Part shown: in pieces, positions 1 to 7,687 of the stretch
Layout of the letters: each line of letters begins with the position of its first letter
Numbering within the stretch: position 1 is the first letter of the stretch
DNA from: Streptomyces spectabilis
Lineage (GTDB): Bacteria; Actinomycetota; Actinomycetes; Streptomycetales; Streptomycetaceae
Direction of reading: 5' to 3'
DNA length: 64,000 nt
NCBI RefSeq assembly: GCF_008704795.1
Contig: NZ_CP023690.1
Coordinates: forward strand, 4,288,501 to 4,352,500
The notes under the pieces: model-generated
Told to the model about the DNA's origin: nothing
Databases searched by the model: none
Seen by the model: the letters and a program-made list of their open reading frames with translations, nothing else
Position numbers and translations under genes: made by a program

Positions 1-512
1 TGGCCGTGCGGGTGGCCGAGGGTCACCCCGATCTCCGCGCCCCGGTTCTCGAAGCAGAACACCTGCTGGACGGCGGGCAGGTGGGACAGCTCGGCGGTGC
101 GGTCGGTCCAGGCGTCGAGGACGAGCCCGGCCTGCTCCTCGGTGAGGTCGGCGAAGGACACGGTGTGGTCGGAGGTGAAGCAGACGACCTCGCAGCGGCC
201 CGCGTCGCCCGCGAGGGACGGGAAGCGGTTCTCGAAGACCACGACGTCGTACGCGGACTCGGGGATCTCGGTGGGCCGCTCGGCGGTGGAGGGGCACAGG
301 GGGCACTGGTCGGCCGGGGGGTGGTAGGTGCGGCCCTGGCGGTGGGAGGCGATCGCCACGCTGTCGCCGAGGAGGGGGTCCCGGCGGATCTCCGCGGTGG
401 TGGCGACGGCGTCGAGGGGGCGCCGGTCGGGGGCGGCGCGGACGGCGTCGTCGCGCACGTCGTAGTAGATGAGCTCACGACCGTCAGCGAGACGCGTCGA
501 GGTCTTCTTCAC
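1..512 (-). CDS. galT: Galactose-1-phosphate uridylyltransferase, N-terminal part
   Basis: Leloir pathway enzyme that exchanges UMP between UDP-glucose and galactose-1-phosphate. The gene runs off the left edge, so only about 170 residues are visible. I chose the GTG at 510-512 because a GAGGAG ribosome site lies 8 nt upstream and the reading starts MKKTSTRLADGRELIYYD. The visible part holds CPLCPS (zinc-binding Cys pair), the FENRFPS motif and, at the very edge, HPHG, whose second His is the uridylylated residue in this family. The catalytic half and any galE/galK lie outside the window. It diverges from the symporter at 730, with about 217 nt between. Confidence 0.93.
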   Translation of the reverse strand, partial: MKKTSTRLADGRELIYYDVRDDAVRAAPDRRPLDAVATTAEIRRDPLLGDSVAIASHRQGRTYHPPADQCPLCPSTAERPTEIPESAYDVVVFENRFPSLAGDAGRCEVVCFTSDHTVSFADLTEEQAGLVLDAWTDRTAELSHLPAVQQVFCFENRGAEIGVTLGHPHG

Positions 513-729
513 GTGTGGGGCTCCTCATCCCGCCCGCCAACAGAACCGAACACAACAAATCACAAGCCAACAGCGGCGTCAATGCCGGACGATCCTGAGC
601 CTCCTGGAGTCGAGCCCACCCCCGGCTCGATCACAATCAAACAAAGAACGTCAACAGAAGTGTTCACTTCCCGAAGGGCCAGGCGTAGGTTCCGCTCAGA
701 TCAGTTCGCGCGACGAAGTGAGTGCTCCC

Positions 730-2418
730 ATGCAGGCACCTCCTACCCACACCCTGGCCGAGGGGCTCCGGCTGCCCGTCAACGGCCTCGACTACACCCT
801 CCTCGCCCTCTACTTCGTGGTCGTCCTCGGCATCGGCTTCGCCGCCCGGCGCTCGGTGCGGACCAGCCTCGACTTCTTCCTGTCCGGCCGCTCGCTGCCC
901 GCCTGGGTGACCGGCCTCGCCTTCGTCGCCGCCAACCTCGGCGCCACCGAGATCCTCGGCATGGCGGCGACCGGAGCGCAGTACGGCGTCGCCGTCGTGC
1001 ACTGGTACTGGATCGGCGCCATCCCCGCCATGGTCTTCCTGGGCCTGGTGATGATGCCGTTCTACTACCGCTCGAAGGTGCGCTCCGTCCCCGAGTTCCT
1101 GCTCCAGCGCTTCGACAAGTCGGCGCACCTGCTCAGCTCGGCGCTCTTCGCGTTCGCCGCGATCCTCATCGCGGGCGTGAACCTCTACGCCCTGTCGATC
1201 GTCGTGGAGGCGCTGCTCGGCTGGCCGCAGTGGGTGGCGATCGTGGTCGCCGGGATCTTCGTGCTCGCGTACATCACCATCGGCGGCCTGTCCTCGGCGA
1301 TCTACAACGAGGTCCTGCAGTTCTTCGTCATCCTCGCCGCGCTCATCCCGATCTGCGTCATCGGCATGAAGAAGGTCGGCGGCTGGGACGGCCTGAGCGG
1401 CAACCTGGAGAAGCAGCACGGCGACAACTTCCTCACCGCCTGGGGCGGCACCGGCATCGGCGACCCCAACCCGCTGGGCGCCAACTGGCTCACCATCATC
1501 CTCGGCCTCGGCTTCGTGCTGTCCTTCGGCTACTGGACGACGAACTTCGCCGAGGTACAGCGGGCCCTGTCCGCGAAGAACCTCTCCGCCGCCCAGCGCA
1601 CCCCGCTCATCGCCGCGTTCCCGAAGATGTTCATCGTGTTCCTGGTGATGCTGCCGGGGCTCATCGCGGCGGTGCTCGTCCCGAAGATCGGCACGGCGGG
1701 CTCGGACCTCACCTACAACGACGCGATCCCCTATCTGATGCAGGAGTTGCTGCCCAACGGCGTGCTCGGCATCGCGGTCACCGGTCTGCTCGCAGCGTTC
1801 ATGGCGGGCATGGCGGCCAACGTGTCCTCCTTCAACACCGTGTTCACGTACGACATCTGGGCGCGGTACGTGGTCAAGGACCGCGAGGACGGCTACTACT
1901 TGACGTTCGGCCGCCTCATCACCGCGATCGGCGTGCTCGCCTCGATCGGCACGGCCTTCATCGCCTCGTCCTTCTCCAACATCATGGGCTACCTCCAGAC
2001 CCTCTTCTCCTTCTTCAACGTCCCGATGTTCGTGGTCTTCGTCATCGGCATGTTCTGGAAGCGGGCCTCCATGAAATCCGGTGTGTGGGGCCTGCTCGCG
2101 GGCACCACCGCCGCGATGCTCAACTACTTCTGGATCTACAAGCAGGGCGTCGTCGACATCCCCACCGACCAGGGCGCCAACTTCGTCTCCGCGATCGTCG
2201 GCTTCGCCGCCGGCGCGGTGGTGATGGTCGTGGTCACGCTCTTCACCGCGCCCAAGCCCGAGGCCGAGCTCGCCGGGCTCGTGTACGGCACCGCCTCGCC
2301 CGGCCTGGAGGACGACGGCGCCGAGCCGGGCGACTCCGCCTGGTACCGAAGGCCCGCGCTGCTCGGCTGGGGCGCGGTGGTGCTCGCCGCGGCCTGCTAC
2401 GTCCCCTACTCGTTCTGA
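730..2418 (+). CDS. Sodium:solute symporter (SSS family)
   Basis: About 562 residues with roughly 13 hydrophobic segments and the LeuT-fold SSS pattern: an N-terminal FFLSGRSLPAW block near residue 50, then GATEILGMAA. It imports a small solute with Na+. Divergence from galT suggests galactose or another sugar; that is inference from context only. ATG 730 is chosen because the hydrophobic core begins about 20 residues later. An in-frame GTG at 718 is possible and neither has a strong ribosome site. The stop is 18 nt before a small membrane protein, so the two are probably co-transcribed. Confidence 0.88.
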   Translation: MQAPPTHTLAEGLRLPVNGLDYTLLALYFVVVLGIGFAARRSVRTSLDFFLSGRSLPAWVTGLAFVAANLGATEILGMAATGAQYGVAVVHWYWIGAIPAMVFLGLVMMPFYYRSKVRSVPEFLLQRFDKSAHLLSSALFAFAAILIAGVNLYALSIVVEALLGWPQWVAIVVAGIFVLAYITIGGLSSAIYNEVLQFFVILAALIPICVIGMKKVGGWDGLSGNLEKQHGDNFLTAWGGTGIGDPNPLGANWLTIILGLGFVLSFGYWTTNFAEVQRALSAKNLSAAQRTPLIAAFPKMFIVFLVMLPGLIAAVLVPKIGTAGSDLTYNDAIPYLMQELLPNGVLGIAVTGLLAAFMAGMAANVSSFNTVFTYDIWARYVVKDREDGYYLTFGRLITAIGVLASIGTAFIASSFSNIMGYLQTLFSFFNVPMFVVFVIGMFWKRASMKSGVWGLLAGTTAAMLNYFWIYKQGVVDIPTDQGANFVSAIVGFAAGAVVMVVVTLFTAPKPEAELAGLVYGTASPGLEDDGAEPGDSAWYRRPALLGWGAVVLAAACYVPYSF

Positions 2419-2436
2419 CCGGAGGTCCGAGCCATC

Positions 2437-2754
2437 ATGTCCGACCTGCAGAAGGAAGTCTCCGAACTGGAGCGGAAGTCCGCGACGGCCGCGCGTCTCT
2501 TCGACATCCGGCGGATCATCGGGGGCCTGTTCGTCGTGTACGGCGTGATCGTGACGATCGCGGGGATCACGGCGTCCGACGCCGACCTCGACAAGGCCGA
2601 GGGCATCAACATCAACCTCTGGACCGGCCTGGGCATGCTCGCCCTCGGCCTCTTCTTCCTCACCTGGCTTTGGCTGCGCCCGGCCCTCGCTCCGCAACCG
2701 CCGGAGGGGCTGGAAGATCCTCCGGCGGTTGCGGACGAGGCCGAAGGCCGATGA
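2437..2754 (+). CDS. Small two-TM membrane protein, symporter partner
   Basis: A 105-residue protein with an N-terminal amphipathic stretch rich in Glu/Lys/Arg (residues 1-26), TM1 around 28-46, a short acidic loop, TM2 around 63-82, and a Pro/Glu-rich tail. It lies 18 nt behind the symporter with a GGAGG ribosome site, and by position may be an accessory subunit. I do not recognise a named family. It converges with the regulator whose stop is at 2765. Confidence 0.75.
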   Translation: MSDLQKEVSELERKSATAARLFDIRRIIGGLFVVYGVIVTIAGITASDADLDKAEGININLWTGLGMLALGLFFLTWLWLRPALAPQPPEGLEDPPAVADEAEGR

Positions 2755-2764
2755 GGGCCGGGGG

Positions 2765-3472
2765 CTACTGGGGCGTGCCCGAGTTGTTCACGTGGCCGCT
2801 CGATGCGGGGCGCTCCGCGCGGTCCAGGAGCCCCGTGCGGGCAGCGAGGGCGGCGGCCTCCAGGCGCGAGCCCACGCCCAGTTTCATCAGCACGCGCTGC
2901 ACATGCGTCCGCGCCGTGCTGGGCGCGATGCCCATGCCCGCCGCGATGAGCCGCGTGTCCTCACCGTCCGCGACCCGTACGAGCACCTCGACCTCACGCG
3001 GCGTGAGCATCTGGAGGAGCCGCTGCCCCTCGTCGTCGGGCTGTGCCGCGGGGTTGAGCAGCTCACTGAAGGCGCCTTGAAGCAATTGAGGCGCGACGGC
3101 GGCCTCACCGGCGCGCGCCTTCATGATGGCGCGCTCGACTCCTTCGATGCGCTCGTCGTGCCGTACGTACCCGGAGGCGCCGGAGGCGAAGGCCGCCGCG
3201 ATGCCGCGCGGTGACGGCACGGGCCCGAGCACCACCACGGCCACCTGCGGACGCTCCCGCTTGATCTTGACCACGGGGTCGAACATGCCCGGCTCGGCGG
3301 GCGTCGCCGTGCCCAGCAGGCACACCTCGGGGGCCCTGCTGATGACCAGCTCGGCGGCGCCCGCGGCGGGCGCGGCCGCGGCCAGCACCCGGTGCCCGCG
3401 CAGCTTGAGCGCCGAGGCGAGCGCCTCGGCGAGCAGTCGGTGGTCATCGACCACCATGAGCCGCACACCCAT
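2765..3472 (-). CDS. LuxR-type regulator with degenerate receiver domain
   Basis: About 235 residues with NarL/FixJ architecture. The N-terminal receiver-like domain begins MVVDDHRLLAEAL. The C-terminal LuxR helix-turn-helix (LTPREVEVLVRVADG ... STARTHVQRVLMKLGV) spans about residues 155-215. The phospho-acceptor position reads CLLGTATP, with Gly where Asp is expected. The conserved Thr/Ser and Lys switch residues also look replaced (VVVLGPV, GYVRHDE), so classical phosphorylation is unlikely. Start 3472 is preferred over 3487 because a GGGGGG-type ribosome site sits about 8 nt upstream. No kinase gene is adjacent. Confidence 0.87.
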   Translation of the reverse strand: MGVRLMVVDDHRLLAEALASALKLRGHRVLAAAAPAAGAAELVISRAPEVCLLGTATPAEPGMFDPVVKIKRERPQVAVVVLGPVPSPRGIAAAFASGASGYVRHDERIEGVERAIMKARAGEAAVAPQLLQGAFSELLNPAAQPDDEGQRLLQMLTPREVEVLVRVADGEDTRLIAAGMGIAPSTARTHVQRVLMKLGVGSRLEAAALAARTGLLDRAERPASSGHVNNSGTPQ

Positions 3473-3680
3473 CGAGCAACCCCCCAATGTCCCCCACGGA
3501 TTCCCCCACTGGTCCCCCCACGGACCCGGGGCCCCGGCCCTCCATCCCCCGGAAGCTACACGCTTGTTCGACGTTGCGCTGCCCCTACCGTCCAGATGCA
3601 GCCCTGGATGCCGAAATCACTGCCTTTGGGGTAGCGGCTGTACGGGAGTACGGAGAGTGAACGGCCCCCGGGACGGGAAA

Positions 3681-3706
3681 GGCCCCGGACCGTGCGGTCC
3701 GGGGCC
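3681..3706 (-). terminator. Hairpin terminator downstream of PQQ protein gene
   Basis: Perfect 12-bp inverted repeat (GGCCCCGGACCG / CGGTCCGGGGCC) with a very short loop, followed on the minus strand by TTTC. It lies 55 nt past the stop of the minus-strand gene ending at 3762 and probably ends the PQQ gene pair. The rest of 3473-3761 is upstream DNA of the LuxR-type gene, with no further gene seen. Confidence 0.75.
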
Positions 3707-3761
3707 CTTCGTGGCGGTGCGTGACGGGTACGCGTTCGGTGCGCGCCCGGTCAGGAACCGG

Positions 3762-5675
3762 TCATTCCGTGGTGAAGCCCAGCGCGATGTACTCCTTGTC
3801 GTCCTTGGAGTACGGCTTGCTGATCAGCTCCTTGCCCATGAACAGATGGCCGTTCCCGTACAGGACCTCGTTGGACTTGGGGACCATGCCGCTGATGGCG
3901 CTGCTGACCGATTCGGTGGCGGGCGTCTGCAGGAGCGTGGTCTCCTTCATCGACTTGCCGTCGAGCGAGACGACCTTGGCGCCCTTGTTGTAGCCGCCGC
4001 CCTTGTACGCGAGGACGTTGCCGCCGTCCATGCGCAGCGGGAACATCTCGCCGTCGTCGCCGGCGTCCGCGCGGTCACCGGTGGTCTTGCCCGTGGCCAG
4101 GGAGAAGCCGATGATCTCGTTGGTAAAGCCGTAGCCGGAGCCGCCCGCGTCGTGCTGGCGCGTGGGGACGTACAGCTTGTCGTTGCCGACGACGATCGCC
4201 TTGCAGCTGTAGACCTTGTTGACGTCGCAGTCGTGGGAGTACTTGCCGTCCTCCAGCTTGATGCGGGCGCGCAGCTTGCCGCTGTTGCTCAGCGAGAAGA
4301 CGTCCGTGGCGCCGCTCGCCGTGATCTCCTCGGTGTCCTGGCCGAAGACGACCGGGCTCGTCGAGATGATCTTGGCGTTGTCGATGCCCGCGGCCAGCGG
4401 GTAGCTCCACTTGTCGTCGCCCGTCTTGGGGTCGAGGAGCTGGATCTTCAGCTTGGGGTCGTCGTAGTCACCGCACTTGCGGACCGCGACAAGCTGGTCG
4501 CCGCCCGCGTAGCCGACGTCCTTGCACTTGTCGCCGATCTGCGGCTTCCACAGGAGCTTGCCGGAGAGGTCCCAGGCGGCGCCGGTGCCGCCGGTGCCGG
4601 AGCCCGCGGCGATGGTGGAGCCAGAGAGGGTGATCTCCTCGAACTCCACCTTCATGCCGCTGTTGGTGACGTCCTTGGTCCACAGCTTCTTGCCGGTCTT
4701 CAGGTTGATCGCGGAGACCTGGCTGCAGTCCGGGTACTTGTTCGCCTTGGTGGCCTTGGCGTCCTTGGCGACGACCGCGGTGATGCCGTCCTTGGTGATC
4801 TCCTTGGAGACCGCGCAGGTCTCGCCGGAGAGCGGGATCGACCACTTCTCCTTGCCGGAGGAGGGCTCGTACGCGATCAGGGCGTGGTCCTTGTCCTTGC
4901 CCTGGTAGCCGGACTTGACGACCGCGTCGTCGGTCAGCCAGGAGCCCTCGACGTTCCACACGTCGTCCTTGGGCACGGCGGGCGCGGGAACCTGGAAGGC
5001 CACCTTGGCGCCGGTGTCCGCGGGGGCCTTCTCCTTGGCGGGGCCGCCGGAGGGCAGCTCCTTCTTGTCGCCGCCCTTGCCGCCCTTGTCGTCCTTCTTG
5101 GCGCTGGCGCTCTTGTCGTCGTCCTTCTTCTGGGACGCGTAGATCACGCCGCCGCCGACGATCAGCGCGATCGCGGCGACCGCCGCGACGATGATCGTGA
5201 GCTGCTTCTTCTTGCCGTTGGAACCACCGGGGCCGCCGGGGCCCGCGGGCTGCGGCTGCATCGAGACGGTGGGCGGCTGCGGGTAGCCGTACTGCGGCTG
5301 GCCGGGGTAGCCCTGGCCGGGCTGCTGACCGTAGGCGGGCGTGGCGGGCTGGCCGTACGCCGGGGCCGCGGGCTGGCCGTAAGCGGGAGCCGCGGGCTGG
5401 CCGTACGCCGGCGGGGCGGGCGGTGCCTGCGGCGGGGCGGCGGGCGGCGGGGTCTGCGGCGGCTGGGGAGCCTGGGGCGGCTGCGGGTAGCCGTACGGCG
5501 CCTGGCCCGGCTGGCCCTGCGGGGGCCCCTGCGGAGGCGGCGGCGGGGTGCCCGGTGCCTGCGGATAGCCGTAGCCCGGCTCCGGGGCCTTGCCGAAACC
5601 GCCGGACGGGGGCTCCTGCGGGGCGCCGAACCCGCCCTGCGGGGGCTCGTTGGGGGGCTGAGGCGGCTGAGTCAT
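3762..5675 (-). CDS. Membrane-anchored PQQ-like beta-propeller protein
   Basis: A 637-residue protein in three parts. Residues 1-165 are a Pro/Gly/Gln/Tyr-rich disordered cytoplasmic region with tandem AYGQPAAP repeats. One TM helix (LTIIVAAVAAIALIVGG) follows a KKK stop-transfer cluster. The rest is an extracytoplasmic domain with PQQ/BamB-like repeat signatures such as LDPKTGDDKWSYPL and INLKTGKKLWTKDV. The N-terminus MTQPPQPPNEPPQGGFGAP nearly duplicates that of the upstream gene. Ribosome site AAGGAAAG precedes the ATG. The function is unknown; such propellers usually act as binding or sensory platforms. Confidence 0.85.
   Translation of the reverse strand: MTQPPQPPNEPPQGGFGAPQEPPSGGFGKAPEPGYGYPQAPGTPPPPPQGPPQGQPGQAPYGYPQPPQAPQPPQTPPPAAPPQAPPAPPAYGQPAAPAYGQPAAPAYGQPATPAYGQQPGQGYPGQPQYGYPQPPTVSMQPQPAGPGGPGGSNGKKKQLTIIVAAVAAIALIVGGGVIYASQKKDDDKSASAKKDDKGGKGGDKKELPSGGPAKEKAPADTGAKVAFQVPAPAVPKDDVWNVEGSWLTDDAVVKSGYQGKDKDHALIAYEPSSGKEKWSIPLSGETCAVSKEITKDGITAVVAKDAKATKANKYPDCSQVSAINLKTGKKLWTKDVTNSGMKVEFEEITLSGSTIAAGSGTGGTGAAWDLSGKLLWKPQIGDKCKDVGYAGGDQLVAVRKCGDYDDPKLKIQLLDPKTGDDKWSYPLAAGIDNAKIISTSPVVFGQDTEEITASGATDVFSLSNSGKLRARIKLEDGKYSHDCDVNKVYSCKAIVVGNDKLYVPTRQHDAGGSGYGFTNEIIGFSLATGKTTGDRADAGDDGEMFPLRMDGGNVLAYKGGGYNKGAKVVSLDGKSMKETTLLQTPATESVSSAISGMVPKSNEVLYGNGHLFMGKELISKPYSKDDKEYIALGFTTE
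5323..5420 (-). repeat. Tandem 24-bp coding repeat
   Basis: About four degenerate 24-bp units encode GQPAAPAY in the disordered N-terminus of the PQQ protein; clear unit starts lie at 5347, 5371 and 5395. Copy number may vary between strains. Confidence 0.8.
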
Positions 5676-5723
5676 GACGTCTTTCCTTGGGGGGACGGAA
5701 GGGGAACTAGGCGAGGGGGAGGG

Positions 5724-7541
5724 TCACTTGCCGTAGGCCAGCATCAGCTTCTCGCGGCCCTGCGCGCTGCCGGAGAGGCGCGTGGTGGAGATGTAGAAGC
5801 GCCCGTCCACGTAGTCGATCGCCTTCGAGAAGAAGCCGTTCTCGATCTTCGACGTCCCCTCGGGGTTCTTCAGGAGCGTCTTCGGCGTGTGCGAACCGCT
5901 CGGCGCGATGGAGACGACCTGGCCACCGCTGCTGTACGACGGCTTGACGTAGGCGACGAGCTGTCCGTCCGCCATCTTCATGGGCATCATCGAGGTGTCC
6001 GACGGCGACTTGACGCGCCAGTTCGCCTTGCCGGTGTTCAGGCCGATCGCGACGATCTCGTTGGCGCCGGTCGTCTTCTTCGTCGGCAGGTACAGGTACG
6101 TGTCGTCGGCGACGGCGCCCGAGCAGCCCTGCAGGTCGTTGACCATGATGCCGCCCCAGCCGCACTCGGGCGCGAAGTCCTCGTTGACGCGGACCTCGGA
6201 GCGGGTGGCGGAGCTACCCGGCTTGAGCGTGGTGATGTTCCACTGCTTCTTGTCCTCGTTGGTGAGGTAGAGGACGGTCGGGGTGGTGGAGTAGACCTTG
6301 TTCAGACGCCAGCCCTTGGGGAACTTCTTCGTCCACTTGGCCTTGCCCGTCTTCGGGTCCAGCTCCTGGATCTCGTCGTGCTCGGTGGGCGTGCTGGCGC
6401 CGCAGGACAGCGCCCGCAGCAGCCGGTCACCGCCGGTGAAGCCGTTCGGGAAGCAGGTGCCCTCGTCCTTCTTGCGGGAGACGAACAGCTCGTCGCCGCC
6501 GCTCATGCTGTACGCGGTGCCGGACTGCGAGCGGCCGACCATCAGGGTGTCGCCGGTGATGGTCAGCTCGATGCTGAGCGTGGAGTCGAAGAGACCTTCC
6601 TCCTTGATCTGCTTCTTCCAGCCCTTCTCGCCCGTCTTCAGGTCGATGACCTGGAGCTGGTCGCAATTGGCGTTGCTCTTCGTGCCGCCCTTGTACGCGA
6701 TGACGACCTTGCCGTCCTCGCTGACCTGCCGGGAGGCCGCGCAGATGTCCTGGGGCAGCTTGATGGCGGGCCACTTCGGCTTGCCCGACTCGACTTCGTA
6801 GCCCAGGACTTCCTTGTAGACGGCCTTGACGGCGACGCCGTCCTCGACCCACATGCCGGGGGCGTCGGCGCCCTTGCCGGGGGCCTTGGGGGCCTCCTTG
6901 TACCAGAGCACCTTCGACTCGCCGGCCTGGCGGCCCTCGTTGAGGTCCTCCTTGCCCGCGTGGCCGTCGCCGCTGCCGTCGCCCGGGTTGACCGGGGCGG
7001 AGGCGGTGGGCTTGGGGCCCTTGTTCTTGGACTCGGACTTCTTCTTGTCGTCACCACCGCTGGTGAGCGCGTAGACCGCGCCGCCCGCGACGAGCAGGGT
7101 GGCCACGGCGGCCCCGATGATCACCGCGGTCTTGCCCTTGAAGGGGCTCTTGCCGCCGCCACCGCCGGGCGGCGGGGCGGCCGGTCCGCCCGGGTACTGC
7201 TGCTGCGGGAAGCCGTAACCGGCGGGCTGCGCGGGCTGGCCGTACGGGCCGGGCTGCGGCGGCTGGCCATAGGGACCCGGCTGCGGGGGCTGGCCGTAGG
7301 GGCCGGGCTGCGGAGGCTGGCCGTACGGACCCGGCTGCTGCGGATAGCCGTACGCGCCGGCCTGTGCGGGCGGCTGCTGCGGCTGGCCGTAGCCGGGCTG
7401 CGGGGCCGGGGGAGGCGACTGCGGCGGACCCGCGGGCGGCATCGGCGGCTGCGGCTGCGGCGGGCCGGACTGCCGCGGGTCCTGTGGATCCTGTGGAGCT
7501 CCGAAGCCGCCGTGCGGCGGCTGGTTGGGCGGCTGAGTCAT
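5724..7541 (-). CDS. Membrane-anchored PQQ-like beta-propeller protein (paralogue)
   Basis: About 605 residues with the same plan as its downstream neighbour: a Pro/Gly/Tyr-rich N-terminus with four QPGPYGQPP units, one TM helix (TAVIIGAAVATLLVAGGAVYAL), then a Lys/Ser-rich linker and an extracytoplasmic beta-propeller with motifs such as LDPKTGKAKWTKKF and GLNTGKANWRV. Start 7541 is preferred over the in-frame 7559 codon because GGGGGAAG lies just upstream and the start then matches the paralogue (MTQPPNQPPHGGFGAP). A 48-nt gap to the next gene suggests one transcript. Function unknown. Confidence 0.85.
   Translation of the reverse strand: MTQPPNQPPHGGFGAPQDPQDPRQSGPPQPQPPMPPAGPPQSPPPAPQPGYGQPQQPPAQAGAYGYPQQPGPYGQPPQPGPYGQPPQPGPYGQPPQPGPYGQPAQPAGYGFPQQQYPGGPAAPPPGGGGGKSPFKGKTAVIIGAAVATLLVAGGAVYALTSGGDDKKKSESKNKGPKPTASAPVNPGDGSGDGHAGKEDLNEGRQAGESKVLWYKEAPKAPGKGADAPGMWVEDGVAVKAVYKEVLGYEVESGKPKWPAIKLPQDICAASRQVSEDGKVVIAYKGGTKSNANCDQLQVIDLKTGEKGWKKQIKEEGLFDSTLSIELTITGDTLMVGRSQSGTAYSMSGGDELFVSRKKDEGTCFPNGFTGGDRLLRALSCGASTPTEHDEIQELDPKTGKAKWTKKFPKGWRLNKVYSTTPTVLYLTNEDKKQWNITTLKPGSSATRSEVRVNEDFAPECGWGGIMVNDLQGCSGAVADDTYLYLPTKKTTGANEIVAIGLNTGKANWRVKSPSDTSMMPMKMADGQLVAYVKPSYSSGGQVVSIAPSGSHTPKTLLKNPEGTSKIENGFFSKAIDYVDGRFYISTTRLSGSAQGREKLMLAYGK
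7234..7341 (-). repeat. Four tandem 27-bp coding units
   Basis: Unit starts at 7234, 7261, 7288 and 7315; each encodes QPGPYGQPP in the disordered N-terminus. A different unit length from the neighbouring paralogue shows independent repeat expansion. Confidence 0.88.
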
Positions 7542-7687
7542 CAGCGCTTCCCCCTTCACTGATTTTTCGGCACGCCAAGTGGTGCTCAGGCCGACCTTTC
7601 TATCACTCCAATCAAGCCATGGCCGGGACCGGTCCTGACCCTGTACCCAAGGGAGGACCGGCCCGTGATGCGTCCGTTACGCGATGC

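Noticed and set aside
3123..7562. 1479-codon plus-strand open frame opposite the PQQ genes
   Set aside because: Low-complexity Val/Leu/Gly/Arg translation; it is the antisense shadow of two clear proteins on the minus strand.
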